Below, piece by piece: positions 1-8,437 of a DNA stretch of 64,000 nt; position 1 is the stretch's first letter; each line of letters begins with the position of its first letter. A program made the translations under genes and the position numbers. The DNA comes from Paracoccaceae bacterium. GTDB lineage: Bacteria > Pseudomonadota > Alphaproteobacteria > Rhodobacterales > Rhodobacteraceae. The stretch covers positions 248,001-312,000 of the forward strand of contig JAIOYF010000001.1 in assembly GCA_021741245.1 (NCBI GenBank), in the 5' to 3' direction. Under the pieces are notes generated by a model. That model did not search any database. It was not told the DNA's origin and saw nothing but the letters and a program-made list of their open reading frames with translations.

Positions 1-185
1 ATGGTGACTGCACTTCTCATATCTTGATCCGTTCGGCGCTGATCGGGGCAGGGCGGGCGGGAATCGTTGACCCAAGCGCGCTTGCCAAGGCCTGCGGTCT
101 GCCTGAAATCAGCCCCGCCTTGCCCGATTGGGTGGCAGCGTGGATCGCGGCGGATGCGCAGCGCCCTTGGCCACCAAAGGTCTAA
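1..185 (+). CDS. 3' end of an unrecognised gene (truncated by the window edge)
   Basis: A frame open from the first bases runs to a TAA at 183-185 and encodes about 60 residues, starting GDCTSHILIRSALIGAGRAG and ending RPWPPKV. Its composition and codon use look like real coding sequence, and it runs in the same direction as the transporter that follows. I do not recognise the family. Only the C-terminus is present, so no function is proposed. Confidence 0.5.
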   Translation, partial: GDCTSHILIRSALIGAGRAGIVDPSALAKACGLPEISPALPDWVAAWIAADAQRPWPPKV

Positions 186-266
186 CGCATGCCTTGCACG
201 CCGCGCCCTTTTGGGGCTTGATCGCCCCCAAGGCTGATCAAAGGCCGTAGCAAGGGAATGCAGGGC

Positions 267-1604
267 ATGGACGCGGCCAAGAAAAGAATATGGGGCTGGT
301 ACTTTTTTGATTGGGCCAGCCAACCCTATAACACCCTGCTTTTGACATTTATTTTCGGGCCTTACGTGGTTTCTGTCGTTGGCAATGGGTCTGCGGCGCA
401 AACAATCTGGGGATATGGGGTCGGGGCGGCAGGTCTGGTGATTGCAGTGCTGTCGCCATTGCTGGGGGCCATTGCCGACAAATCCGGTGGCCGCATGGCC
501 TTTATCTGGTTGTTCTCGGCGCTTTATGTGCTGGGTTCGTGGATGCTTTGGTATTCCGCGCCTGACAGTTTCAATGTGTGGGCGGTGATGATCTGGTTCA
601 GTGTCGGCCTGATCGGGATGGAGTTTGCCACAACCTTTACCAACGCCATGCTGCCCGACCTGGCCCCGCGTGAAGAGTTGGGCAAAGTCTCGGGCTCTGG
701 TTGGGCATTTGGTTATATCGGCGGGCTTTCGTCCCTGATCATCATGCTGTTGCTCTTGGCCGAGGGGCCGAGTGGCAAGACGATGCTGGGCATCCCGCCA
801 ATCCTTGGCCTTGACCCGGCCCCGCGAGAGGGAACCCGTGCCGTCGGCCCGCTGACGGCGATCTGGTACGCGGTTTTCATGATCCCCTTTTTCCTGTGGG
901 TGCGAGAGCCGCGCCGGACAGACAGGGTTGGCATCGGTGCCGCAATCGCCTCGGCTTGGCCCGAATTAAAGGGGACATTGTCGCGCCTGCCGTCCAACAA
1001 AAGCCTTTTTGCCTTCCTTGGCTCCTCCATGTTTTACCGCGATGCGCTAAACGGCATGTATGCCTTTGGTGGCATTTATTCGGCAGGCGTTCTGGGGTGG
1101 TCGGTCACGCAAGTCGGGATTTTTGGCATCCTCGCCGCCTTTACGGGCGCGGTATTTGCGTGGCTGGGCGGCAAGGCTGACAGCCGGTTTGGGCCAAAGC
1201 CTGTGATCATTCTGAATGTGATCGTGTTGACGGCCGTCGCGGCCTTCGTGTCGATGGTCAGCCGGACGTCGGTCTTGGGGATGCCCGTTGCACCGGACAG
1301 CGCGCTGCCCGATATCGCCTTTTATGTGCTTGGTGCATTGATCGGCGCGGGGGGCGGGTCGTTGCAATCGGCAAGCCGGACCATGATGGTGCGCCAAGCC
1401 CCTGCCGAAAAAATGACAGAGGCCTTTGGACTTTATGCGCTGTCGGGCAAGGCCACGTCGTTCATCGCCCCACTGTCCATCGGGGTTGCGACTGATTTGA
1501 CGGGCAGCCAACAACTTGGCGTGACCCCGCTCATCGGTCTTTTTCTTATCGGTCTTTTGCTGTTAATCTGGGTGAAACCAGATGGTGAAAGTGATTTAAG
1601 ATGA
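267..1604 (+). CDS. MFS transporter, UMF1/Atg22-like family
   Basis: This 445-residue inner-membrane protein has about 12 hydrophobic segments. It opens with the IWGWYFFDWASQPYNTLL signature typical of bacterial UMF1 transporters, which resemble yeast vacuolar Atg22. The loop GAIADKSGGR after the second or third segment fits the MFS motif A region. Family members are thought to export amino acids or small metabolites; the substrate here is unknown. I prefer the ATG at 267 to the one at 258, because AAGGGA lies at proper Shine-Dalgarno distance only from 267. The stop overlaps the mepA start by 4 bp, so the two are probably co-translated. Confidence 0.85.
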   Translation: MDAAKKRIWGWYFFDWASQPYNTLLLTFIFGPYVVSVVGNGSAAQTIWGYGVGAAGLVIAVLSPLLGAIADKSGGRMAFIWLFSALYVLGSWMLWYSAPDSFNVWAVMIWFSVGLIGMEFATTFTNAMLPDLAPREELGKVSGSGWAFGYIGGLSSLIIMLLLLAEGPSGKTMLGIPPILGLDPAPREGTRAVGPLTAIWYAVFMIPFFLWVREPRRTDRVGIGAAIASAWPELKGTLSRLPSNKSLFAFLGSSMFYRDALNGMYAFGGIYSAGVLGWSVTQVGIFGILAAFTGAVFAWLGGKADSRFGPKPVIILNVIVLTAVAAFVSMVSRTSVLGMPVAPDSALPDIAFYVLGALIGAGGGSLQSASRTMMVRQAPAEKMTEAFGLYALSGKATSFIAPLSIGVATDLTGSQQLGVTPLIGLFLIGLLLLIWVKPDGESDLR

Positions 1605-2488
1605 TCAAGGCATTTCTTCTGGCGACGCTTTTGCTTGCCCCGGTGGGGGCGCATGCCGAACAACTAGCCAATAAGCTTTTTGGTGCCAAAACGGCTGGCA
1701 GCCAGCAAGATCCGATGCCGATCGGCTCGTATGCCAAGGGCTGTGGGGCGGGCATGGTGCAACTTCCCGAAACCGGGCCAAGCTGGCAAGCGATGCGCCT
1801 GTCACGCGGGCGCAATTGGGGGCAGCCTGAATTGGTCGAGTTCCTGATGGACCTGAGCCGGACCGCACAAGACATCGGCTGGAATGGTCTTTACATCGGC
1901 GATATGAGCCAGCCGCGCGGTGGCCCAATGACCAGCGGCCATGCCAGCCATCAGATCGGCCTTGATGCCGATGTCTGGCAGCTTCCCCCCAAAAGCTTGA
2001 CGCTCAGCCGTTCCGAACGGGAAAAGATCTCATCCATCCCCGTCCGCTCTGCCGACCAACGTTCGGTCACCAAGAATTGGACAAGCCGCCATCTGGCACT
2101 GATGAAAGCCGCCGCTTCGGACCCGCGTGTTGACCGGATTTTTGTGGCTGCTGCGGTAAAGATCGAGATGTGCAAGACCGCCACCCGCAAAGACCGGGAC
2201 TGGCTGCAAAAGATCCGCCCGATCGAGGGGCACGATACCCATTTCCACGTGCGCCTGAAGTGCCCCAAAGGCGCGCGCTTGTGCCAGACCCAGAAGCCGA
2301 CCGTGGCAGAGTTGTCAAAGGGTGGGGATGGCTGTGATGCGACGTTGCAATGGTGGGTGACTGACTATCTTAATCCGCCCAAACCCACCAAAAAGCCAAA
2401 AGACCCACCCCCCAGAAAGCGCCACCCGCGCGAATACACGATGGCGGACCTTCCCAACCAATGCAAAGACGTCCTCGCCTCGCGCTGA
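1601..2488 (+). CDS. mepA: Penicillin-insensitive murein endopeptidase MepA
   Basis: The 295-residue precursor has a signal peptide (MIKAFLLATLLLAPVGAHA). It is a periplasmic LAS-type zinc metallopeptidase that cuts D-alanyl-meso-diaminopimelyl crosslinks in peptidoglycan. The metal-binding motifs are intact: GHASHQIGLDADVW around residues 112-125 supplies the first His and Asp, and HDTHFHVRLKCP near residue 208 supplies the last His. Conserved Cys residues near the C-terminal part fit the disulfide-bonded family. The C-terminus is a basic, proline-rich tail. The start overlaps the transporter stop (ATGA), and the 3' end overlaps the next gene by 28 bp, so the three form an operon. Confidence 0.93.
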   Translation: MIKAFLLATLLLAPVGAHAEQLANKLFGAKTAGSQQDPMPIGSYAKGCGAGMVQLPETGPSWQAMRLSRGRNWGQPELVEFLMDLSRTAQDIGWNGLYIGDMSQPRGGPMTSGHASHQIGLDADVWQLPPKSLTLSRSEREKISSIPVRSADQRSVTKNWTSRHLALMKAAASDPRVDRIFVAAAVKIEMCKTATRKDRDWLQKIRPIEGHDTHFHVRLKCPKGARLCQTQKPTVAELSKGGDGCDATLQWWVTDYLNPPKPTKKPKDPPPRKRHPREYTMADLPNQCKDVLASR

Positions 2489-3399
2489 TCGCGGCGGCAC
2501 TCCTGTCACTCTCGCTGGAGGGAAGCGCAAGCGCCCCTCCACCAGAAGGCTTCATGGGGGCCTTCCCCCTTGCCATGTCAGACCGCCTTTTCGGGGGGCT
2601 TTCCGGGATTGAAATCTCGGGCGATGGTCTTGGTTTCGTGGCTTTGTCGGATGGCGGCGCCTTCTTGGTCGGCAGGGTCACGCGAGATGCCGCCGGGGCG
2701 ATTGCCTCGGTATCCATGACCCGCCCGGTCCTGCTCAAATCCAGAACGGATGCGCCCCTGCTGCCCGAACGCAACGACAGCGAAGGTCTGGCAATCGGGG
2801 CGGATGGCACGACCTTTATCTCGTTTGAGGGCGCGGCGCGGGTGTTGCGCTACGACCGTATCGATGGGTTTGCCCAGAACTTGCCCAGCCCGCGCGAATT
2901 TTCCGCCTTTCCGCAAAATGCGGCGCTGGAGGCGCTTGCCATTGACAGCAACGGCGACCTCTACACCTTTCCCGAAGAGTTGAAGGGCAGCAAAAAGATC
3001 CGGCTTCTGACAGGCCAGCCGGGCAATCCGAATGGCAAGAACTTTCCGGTTTGGCGGTTTTCAAAGGGAAAGTGGAGCCAACCCTTCAACCTGCCACGCA
3101 ATGGAAGCTATCTGCCTGTGGGGGCAGATTTTGGCCCCGATGGCCGCCTTTACGTGCTGGAACGCCAGTTCCGGGGTATTGCAGGCTTTGGCAGTCGCGT
3201 CCGATCCTTTGTCGTTGGGGCCAAGCGATTGAGTGATGAGAAGACTATACTGCAAACCCCGATTGGCCTGCATGACAACCTCGAAGGCATTGCCGTCTGG
3301 CGCGACGCAAGCGGCGATATCCGTCTGACCATGGTTTCGGACGATAATTTCCTTGCGATCCAGCGCACCGAGATTGTCGAATATCGCGTGGTCGACTGA
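2461..3399 (+). CDS. Secreted phytase-like / esterase-like beta-propeller protein
   Basis: This 312-residue protein has an N-terminal signal peptide (ALIAAALLSLSLEGSASA) and repeated propeller-like blades (LSGIEISGDG, ERNDSEGLAIGADG, NAALEALAIDSNGDLYTFPEE, GADFGPDGRLYVLERQF). These match the phytase-like family PF13449, often annotated 'esterase-like activity of phytase'. It probably acts in the periplasm. True enzymatic activity for this family is poorly established, so the substrate is unknown. The start lies 28 bp inside mepA, which implies coupled translation with the murein endopeptidase. Confidence 0.8.
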   Translation: MQRRPRLALIAAALLSLSLEGSASAPPPEGFMGAFPLAMSDRLFGGLSGIEISGDGLGFVALSDGGAFLVGRVTRDAAGAIASVSMTRPVLLKSRTDAPLLPERNDSEGLAIGADGTTFISFEGAARVLRYDRIDGFAQNLPSPREFSAFPQNAALEALAIDSNGDLYTFPEELKGSKKIRLLTGQPGNPNGKNFPVWRFSKGKWSQPFNLPRNGSYLPVGADFGPDGRLYVLERQFRGIAGFGSRVRSFVVGAKRLSDEKTILQTPIGLHDNLEGIAVWRDASGDIRLTMVSDDNFLAIQRTEIVEYRVVD

Positions 3400-3511
3400 G
3401 GCCAGACCGCTTGACAGGGCAAGGCTGCAGGCTTAGGCCAGCGCGTCCACACTGGGCCCCGGAGCGATCCGGGCAAGTCTCCGCGACCTTGCATAAAAAA
3501 CGGAACACAAA

Positions 3512-4132
3512 ATGCAAAAACTCCTCCCTGGCATTCTTGCCATGGCCGCCGTTGTGGTGGCCTCCAATATCCTCGTGCAGCATTTGTTTGGCCAATGGCT
3601 GACATGGGGGGCCTTTACCTATCCCTTTGCCTTTCTGGTCACTGACCTGACCAACCGCATCTATGGTGCCGCTGCCGCCCGAAAGGTCATTCTGGTGGGC
3701 TTTGTCACAGGTGCCCTGTGTTCATTTATCGGTACCCAGATCATGGGCGAGTTTGGCCCACTGGTGACATGGCGCATCGCCATCGGCTCTGGCATCGCCT
3801 TTTTGTCGGCGCAGCTCTTGGATGTGGCCGTGTTCAACCGGCTGCGTCAGGGCAGTTGGTGGCGCGCGCCGCTGATTTCCACGCTGATCGGCGCAAGTGT
3901 GGACACCACGCTGTTCTTTACCATCGCCTTCTCGGGCGCGCTTTCGTTTCTGGAGGCGGGCAATGACGTCGCATGGGCGAATGAGGCGTTGCCGCTGTTG
4001 GGCCATGGGCCGATGGCCCCACTTTGGGTGTCACTGGCGGTCGCCGATTGGGGCGTTAAACTTCTGCTCGCTTTAGTGGCACTGGTGCCATTCAGACTGA
4101 TTGTTGGAAAACTTGTAGCAAAGGTTGCGTAA
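3512..4132 (+). CDS. yhhQ: Queuosine precursor transporter (YhhQ/VUT family)
   Basis: The 206-residue integral membrane protein has about six segments and the VUT-family core AFLVTDLTNRIYG (residues 41-53), FIGTQIMGEFG and LLDVAVFNRLRQ. Characterised relatives such as E. coli YhhQ import 7-cyano-7-deazaguanine for tRNA queuosine synthesis, so this gene likely serves tRNA modification. It stands alone in a 112-bp upstream and ~300-bp downstream spacer. I looked for a preQ1 riboswitch upstream and did not find a convincing one. Confidence 0.88.
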   Translation: MQKLLPGILAMAAVVVASNILVQHLFGQWLTWGAFTYPFAFLVTDLTNRIYGAAAARKVILVGFVTGALCSFIGTQIMGEFGPLVTWRIAIGSGIAFLSAQLLDVAVFNRLRQGSWWRAPLISTLIGASVDTTLFFTIAFSGALSFLEAGNDVAWANEALPLLGHGPMAPLWVSLAVADWGVKLLLALVALVPFRLIVGKLVAKVA

Positions 4133-4138
4133 AAACTT

Positions 4139-4168
4139 TTGACAAACACAAAATCTGTGTCAACTTAC
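4139..4168 (+). promoter_or_regulatory. Putative promoter of a short transcription unit
   Basis: A perfect -35 hexamer TTGACA (4139-4144) begins just after the yhhQ stop. At 17-18 bp spacing there is a weak -10 (AACTTA/ACTTAC, 4162-4168). The spacer contains an inverted repeat, ACACA-5 bp-TGTGT (4146-4160), that could be an operator. It faces the 18-codon ORF at 4203. The -10 is poor, so confidence is moderate. Confidence 0.4.
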
Positions 4169-4202
4169 AGGTATCGGCAACATTTTGAAAGGAGGTGACC
4201 CA

Positions 4203-4259
4203 GTGTCTAGAGTGATGTTGGAGAGCGGTGTCGGGACAGTCGTGAGGTGTGTTTTCTAG
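4203..4259 (+). CDS. Possible 18-residue micropeptide or leader ORF with near-perfect Shine-Dalgarno
   Basis: A GTG-started frame encodes MSRVMLESGVGTVVRCVF. Directly upstream, GAAAGGAGGTGACCCAG (4186-4202) is complementary to the 3' end of alphaproteobacterial 16S rRNA with a single mismatch, far longer than a normal ribosome site. The frame ends at TAG inside a small hairpin (CTAGGGG...CCCTCTAG). A strong terminator-like hairpin follows at 4331. Promoter, SD, mini-ORF and terminator make a self-contained transcript of roughly 200 nt. It could be a translated micropeptide, a regulatory leader for arfB, or an sRNA that contacts ribosomes. No homologue is recalled with certainty. Confidence 0.4.
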   Translation: MSRVMLESGVGTVVRCVF

Positions 4260-4330
4260 GGGCAGCCCTCTAGCGAAATAACCTTAGATTGGGCTTTTGA
4301 TACCTAACTGGCCCATCTCCTTGATCTCGG

Positions 4331-4367
4331 AAAGGGTCGCCGCACACCGGCGATCCTTTCTCTGTTT
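4331..4367 (+). terminator. Strong hairpin, probable Rho-independent terminator
   Basis: AAAGGGTCGCCG (4331-4342) pairs with CGGCGATCCTTT (4348-4359) across a 5-nt loop, giving a 12-bp stem with one G-U pair. A pyrimidine-rich run with TTTT follows. It separates the mini-ORF unit from arfB. Confidence 0.65.
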
Positions 4368-4430
4368 TGGGGGCCTGCATCCCCGTTCTGCCTCTTTTCC
4401 GCCGTCGGCCTTTCGCCTAACGTAGCCCTC

Positions 4431-4853
4431 ATGTTGCGGATCAACGACACCCTTACATTGGCGGACTGGGAAATGTCCGAGTCCTTCACCCGCTCGCAAG
4501 GGCCGGGGGGCCAAAACGTCAACAAGGTTGAGACGGCCGTCGAACTGCGGTTTGAGGCCGAACGCTCCCCCCATCTGTCTGACTCTGTGAAAAACCGGCT
4601 GAAACGGTTGGCCGGGCGGCGCTGGACCTTGGATGGTGCCATTGTGATCCGGGCCGAGGAAACGCGTAGTCAGGCGCGCAACCGGGAATTGGCCCGCGAA
4701 CGGTTGATTGAGTTGATCCAGCAGGCATTGATTGCGCCCAAGCGGCGGGTCGCAACGAAACCCACTTACGGCAGCCAACTGCGGCGGCTCAAGGCAAAGA
4801 CCGTGCGCGGTGAAGTCAAATCCGCCCGTGGCAAACCAGAAGTTGAAGAATGA
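4431..4853 (+). CDS. arfB: Alternative ribosome-rescue factor ArfB (peptidyl-tRNA hydrolase)
   Basis: The 140-residue protein is class-I release-factor-like but lacks codon-recognition domains. The catalytic GGQ sits in SQGPGGQNVNKVET near residue 26. A basic C-terminal tail (KAKTVRGEVKSARGKP) fits the part of ArfB that enters the empty mRNA channel of stalled ribosomes. It releases nascent chains on non-stop mRNAs. Length matches the family (about 140). The stop overlaps the following aminotransferase start by 4 bp. Confidence 0.92.
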   Translation: MLRINDTLTLADWEMSESFTRSQGPGGQNVNKVETAVELRFEAERSPHLSDSVKNRLKRLAGRRWTLDGAIVIRAEETRSQARNRELARERLIELIQQALIAPKRRVATKPTYGSQLRRLKAKTVRGEVKSARGKPEVEE

Positions 4854-6109
4854 CACAAAGTTTTGCCGAACGCCGCGCGCGGTTGATGGGGCCGAATGTT
4901 CCGACCTTTTACGAAACGCCAGTTCATCTTGTCAGGGGCGAGGGGGCGTGGCTTTGGGATGCATCGGGCAAGCGCTATCTTGATTGCTATAACAACGTGG
5001 CGCATGTCGGTCATTGCCACCCTCATGTGGTGCAGGCCATCGCCACACAGGCGGCCACCCTCAACACCCATACCCGCTATTACCATGACCTTGTGCTGGA
5101 CTATATCGAGCGTCTGACCGCCACGCTGAACCACGGGATTTCGCAGGCCATCATGGTTTGCACCGGGTCCGAGGCAAATGATCTCGCCTTGCGCATGGCG
5201 CAGGCGGTGACGGGAAAGACCGGGATCATCGCCACCGACAACACCTATCACGGCAATACCGCCGCCGTCAGCCAATTGTCCACCCGCCGCCCGCCCATCG
5301 GGGGGCGCGCGCCAAACGTGCGGCTTGTGCCCGCGCCGGATGTTCTGCGTCCCTTGGGGGGAAGCCTTGCCGCACAGCCGCAAGCCTTTGCCGACAATGT
5401 GGCCGCCGCCATTGCAGAGTTGGAGGCGGCTGGTTTTGGATTCTCTGGCATCATGCTGTGCCCGGTTTTTGCCAATGAAGGGCTTTTGCCGCCCGAAAAG
5501 GGCTTTCTGGACCCGACCGTGGCCGTGGTGCGTCGTGACGGTGGCCTGATTTTGTGTGATGAGGTGCAGCCCGGTTTTGGACGGGTTGGCAGCCATTTCT
5601 GGGGCCATGATGCACTTGGCTTTGCCCCTGATGTGGTGACGATTGGCAAGCCCATGGCCAACGGCCACCCCGTTGCGGCCTGCCTTGCGCGGCCCGATGT
5701 CATGGCCGCGTTTCGTGAGGCGTTTGGTTATTTCAACACCTTTGGTGGCAATCCGGTTTCTGCCGCCGCATGCCTTGCCACGCTGGACGTGATTGAGGGG
5801 GAGGGGCTTCAGTCCCGCGCCGCCGAAACCTCGGCCTATCTGATGGACCGCTTGCGCGCCTTGCGCCATCCGCTGATCGCTGATGTGCGGACCGCTGGCA
5901 TGTTCTTTGGGGTGGAGTTTGTCCAAGGCGATCTGCCCGCCACGGCCTTTGTGGCCGAGCTGGTCGAGGATATGGTCGCGCGCGGGTTCATCCTGAACCG
6001 CATCGGGCGTGGGGCCAACACCTTGAAGATGCGCCCGCCGATGGTTTTTGGCATTGCCGAGGCCGATCTTTTGGCCGACGCGCTCCAAGCGGCCTTGTCC
6101 ACGAGATGA
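4850..6109 (+). CDS. Class-III PLP aminotransferase / phospho-lyase-like enzyme
   Basis: This 419-residue cytoplasmic fold-type I PLP enzyme has CTGSEANDLALRMA for phosphate binding, LILCDEVQPGFGRVG with the pyridine-binding Asp, and TIGKPMANGHPVAA with the Schiff-base lysine. The sequence style (TPVHLVRGEGAWLWDASGKRYLD, YNNVAHVGHCHP) resembles the AGXT2L subgroup, which includes phosphoethanolamine and phosphohydroxylysine phospho-lyases. The next gene, overlapping by 4 bp, is an APH-type small-molecule kinase. Kinase plus lyase is the logic of hydroxylysine or ethanolamine breakdown in that subgroup, so an amino-alcohol phospho-lyase role is a reasonable inference. A plain omega-aminotransferase remains possible. 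Confidence 0.82.
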   Translation: MTQSFAERRARLMGPNVPTFYETPVHLVRGEGAWLWDASGKRYLDCYNNVAHVGHCHPHVVQAIATQAATLNTHTRYYHDLVLDYIERLTATLNHGISQAIMVCTGSEANDLALRMAQAVTGKTGIIATDNTYHGNTAAVSQLSTRRPPIGGRAPNVRLVPAPDVLRPLGGSLAAQPQAFADNVAAAIAELEAAGFGFSGIMLCPVFANEGLLPPEKGFLDPTVAVVRRDGGLILCDEVQPGFGRVGSHFWGHDALGFAPDVVTIGKPMANGHPVAACLARPDVMAAFREAFGYFNTFGGNPVSAAACLATLDVIEGEGLQSRAAETSAYLMDRLRALRHPLIADVRTAGMFFGVEFVQGDLPATAFVAELVEDMVARGFILNRIGRGANTLKMRPPMVFGIAEADLLADALQAALSTR

Positions 6110-7029
6110 GCGCGGATGCCATCGCCGCAGCGGCCTTGTGGGGCGGCACCGTCACGCGCCCCCTGACCCTGCGCGAGAATGAGGTGTTTGAGGTCGCGAT
6201 CCCACAGGGCCGCGCCGCCCTGCGCCTTCATCGTATGGGCTATCAAACGGCTGTGGCTATTCGTTCGGAACTGTGGTGGTGCGGGGAACTTGGGCGGGCA
6301 GGGCTGCCCGTTCCGACGCCTTTGGCGCTGCCGGATGGCAGCCTTTTGGCGCGCCTGCCCTCGGGCCGTCACGCCTCTGTCGTCTCATGGGTGGCCGGTG
6401 AGGCTTTGGGGGCGGCCGGTATTTCGCTGCCGGGACCGATTGGGGAACAGCTTGCGCGGCACCACGCCTTGGGGCGGTTGGTCGCAGAAATCCACCGTGC
6501 GACGGATGCAATGACCCTGCCCAAGGATTTTGATCGTCCGGCGTGGGATCACGCGGGCTTGGTGGGCGAGCAACCGTTCTGGGGGCGGTTCTGGGAACAT
6601 CCTGCCCTGACCAAGGACGAGGCGGAGCGCCTGCTTGCCGCGCGGGAATGGTTGGCACAGAGGTTGTCGGCAACGGCTTCACCCCAAGGGCTTATCCACG
6701 CCGATGTGCTGCGCGAGAATGTTTTTGTGAACGATGGCGGCCTGTCGATCATAGATTTTGATGACAGCGGATTTGGCTATCGCTGGTATGATCTTGGCAC
6801 GGTCTTGTCGCAAAACCTGTATGAACCCGGCTACCGCGACATTCGCGCCGCATTGATTGGCGGCTATTCCAGCGTCTTGCCCCTGAACGCGGATGAGGTT
6901 GACAGCTTTACACTGGCCCGCACATTGGCGTCCGTTGGCTGGACCGCGCCGCGCCTTCCGAAAGACAGCCCGGTTCACCGCAGCCACATTGAGCGCGCCT
7001 TGATGATGGCCGCGCGCTGCATGGCATAG
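6106..7029 (+). CDS. APH-family small-molecule kinase (hydroxylysine/choline kinase-like)
   Basis: This 307-residue protein has the aminoglycoside-phosphotransferase fold. The catalytic loop is HADVLRENVF (H-x-D-x4-N) near residue 198, and the metal-binding DFDDSGFGYRWYDLG follows near residue 217. It phosphorylates a hydroxyl group on a small molecule using a nucleoside triphosphate; the substrate is not readable from sequence. Its start overlaps the stop of the upstream PLP enzyme (ATGA). The pairing parallels hydroxylysine kinase with phosphohydroxylysine lyase. Confidence 0.8.
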   Translation: MSADAIAAAALWGGTVTRPLTLRENEVFEVAIPQGRAALRLHRMGYQTAVAIRSELWWCGELGRAGLPVPTPLALPDGSLLARLPSGRHASVVSWVAGEALGAAGISLPGPIGEQLARHHALGRLVAEIHRATDAMTLPKDFDRPAWDHAGLVGEQPFWGRFWEHPALTKDEAERLLAAREWLAQRLSATASPQGLIHADVLRENVFVNDGGLSIIDFDDSGFGYRWYDLGTVLSQNLYEPGYRDIRAALIGGYSSVLPLNADEVDSFTLARTLASVGWTAPRLPKDSPVHRSHIERALMMAARCMA

Positions 7030-7074
7030 GTTGGCCTTTGTGATCGCGGGATCACAAACGGCAAATTTCAGATC

Positions 7075-8367
7075 TTAGACGACCACATCCACAGCTGATT
7101 GTGCGCCCACGCCAAACACGCGCTTATAACGCGCGATTTCATCAGCTGGCCCCATCGCCTTGTTCGGATTGTCCGACAACTTGACGGTCGGGTGCCCGTC
7201 TGCCGACACGGCTTTGCACACAAGGCTGAACGGGGCGAGACCATCATTCGGGGCAAGGCCATTGAAATCATTGGTCAAAAGCGTGCCCCAGCCAAAGGAT
7301 GCCTTGACCCTTCCCTGAAACTGCCGATGCAGTTTTTCGATCTGCTCCACATCCAGCCCGTCCGAGAAAATCACGAGCTTGGTCCGTGGGTCTTCGCCGT
7401 GCTTTTGCCACCAGCGTATGGCCACCTCTGCGCCCGCTGCTGGATCGCCACTGTCAACGCGGATTCCGGTCCATTTTGCCAACCAATCGGGGGCGCGGGC
7501 CAGAAAACCTTCGGTGCCATAGGTATCGGGCAGGATAATGCGCAGATTGCCGTCATGCTCTTCATGCCAATCGGCCAAGACCTGATAGGGTGCTTGCGCC
7601 AATTCTTCATCGTCACGCGCCAACGCGGAATACACCATGGGCAATTCATGCGCGTTGGTGCCAATCGCCTCAACCTCGCGGCGCATGGCGATCAGGCAGT
7701 TTGAGGTGCCGATGAACTTGTCACCCAGCCCTTCCCGCATTGCCTGCACCGCCCAATCTTGCCAAAGGAACGAGTGGCGACGCCTTGTCCCAAAATCCGC
7801 GATCCGCAGGCCCTCAATGGCGCGCAGACGCTCAAGCTTTTCCCACAGTTTGGTCATGGCACGGGCGTAAAGCACCTGAATTTCGAACCGACCCATGGTC
7901 TTCAGCACGGCCCGAGAGCGCAGTTCCATCAAAACGGAAAGCGCGGGAATCTCCCACAGCATCACCTCGGGCCACTTACCCTCAAACGTCAGCTCATACT
8001 GCCCGTCGCGCTTTTCAAGGTGGTAGGGCGGAAGTCGCAGGCCTTCGAACCATTCCATGAAATCAGGGCGAAACATTTGTCGTTTGCCGTAAAAGGTATT
8101 TCCCCGCAGCCACGTGCTTTCCCCCCGGCTAAGGGACAGGCTGCGAATATGGTCCAGTTGCTCGCGCAACTCGGCCTCATCGACCAGTTCGGCCAAGCGG
8201 ACCGATTTGCTTCGGTTGATCAGGCTGAAGGTCACCATCGTGTCGGGCTTGTTTCGAAAAATCGACTGACACATCAAAAGCTTGTAAAAATCAGTGTCGA
8301 TCAGGGACCGAACGATCGGGTCGATCTTCCACTTATGATTGTAAACGCGGGTGGCAATATCGACCAT
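7075..8367 (-). CDS. pncB: Nicotinate phosphoribosyltransferase
   Basis: The 430-residue cytoplasmic enzyme makes nicotinate mononucleotide from nicotinate and PRPP in the Preiss-Handler NAD salvage route. The N-terminus [17 protein letters not shown], the block [16 protein letters not shown] (the His is the site phosphorylated during the ATP-coupled cycle) and the C-terminal IRVDSGDP and VIFSDGLDV motifs are all typical. Length matches the family. It lies 70 bp downstream of pncA on the same strand, which supplies its substrate. Confidence 0.95.
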   Translation of the reverse strand: MVDIATRVYNHKWKIDPIVRSLIDTDFYKLLMCQSIFRNKPDTMVTFSLINRSKSVRLAELVDEAELREQLDHIRSLSLSRGESTWLRGNTFYGKRQMFRPDFMEWFEGLRLPPYHLEKRDGQYELTFEGKWPEVMLWEIPALSVLMELRSRAVLKTMGRFEIQVLYARAMTKLWEKLERLRAIEGLRIADFGTRRRHSFLWQDWAVQAMREGLGDKFIGTSNCLIAMRREVEAIGTNAHELPMVYSALARDDEELAQAPYQVLADWHEEHDGNLRIILPDTYGTEGFLARAPDWLAKWTGIRVDSGDPAAGAEVAIRWWQKHGEDPRTKLVIFSDGLDVEQIEKLHRQFQGRVKASFGWGTLLTNDFNGLAPNDGLAPFSLVCKAVSADGHPTVKLSDNPNKAMGPADEIARYKRVFGVGAQSAVDVVV

Positions 8368-8437
8368 GGCAGTCTCCTCTGGCCCCTTCGTGCCAGATTT
8401 GTACTATGAAGGGCAAGGGCACGTGATTTGCCAACCT

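Noticed and set aside
3400-3511. preQ1 riboswitch upstream of yhhQ
   Set aside because: The A-rich stretch before the start resembles a preQ1-I tail, but I could not build the required stem, C-rich loop and pseudoknot.
4186-4202. Fragment of a 16S rRNA gene
   Set aside because: The match is to the reverse complement of the last ~16 nt only and stands before a start codon, so it is a Shine-Dalgarno sequence.
4766-6088. Long open frame antisense to the aminotransferase
   Set aside because: It mirrors a clear PLP enzyme, lacks a ribosome site and has an unnatural Gly/His/Arg composition.
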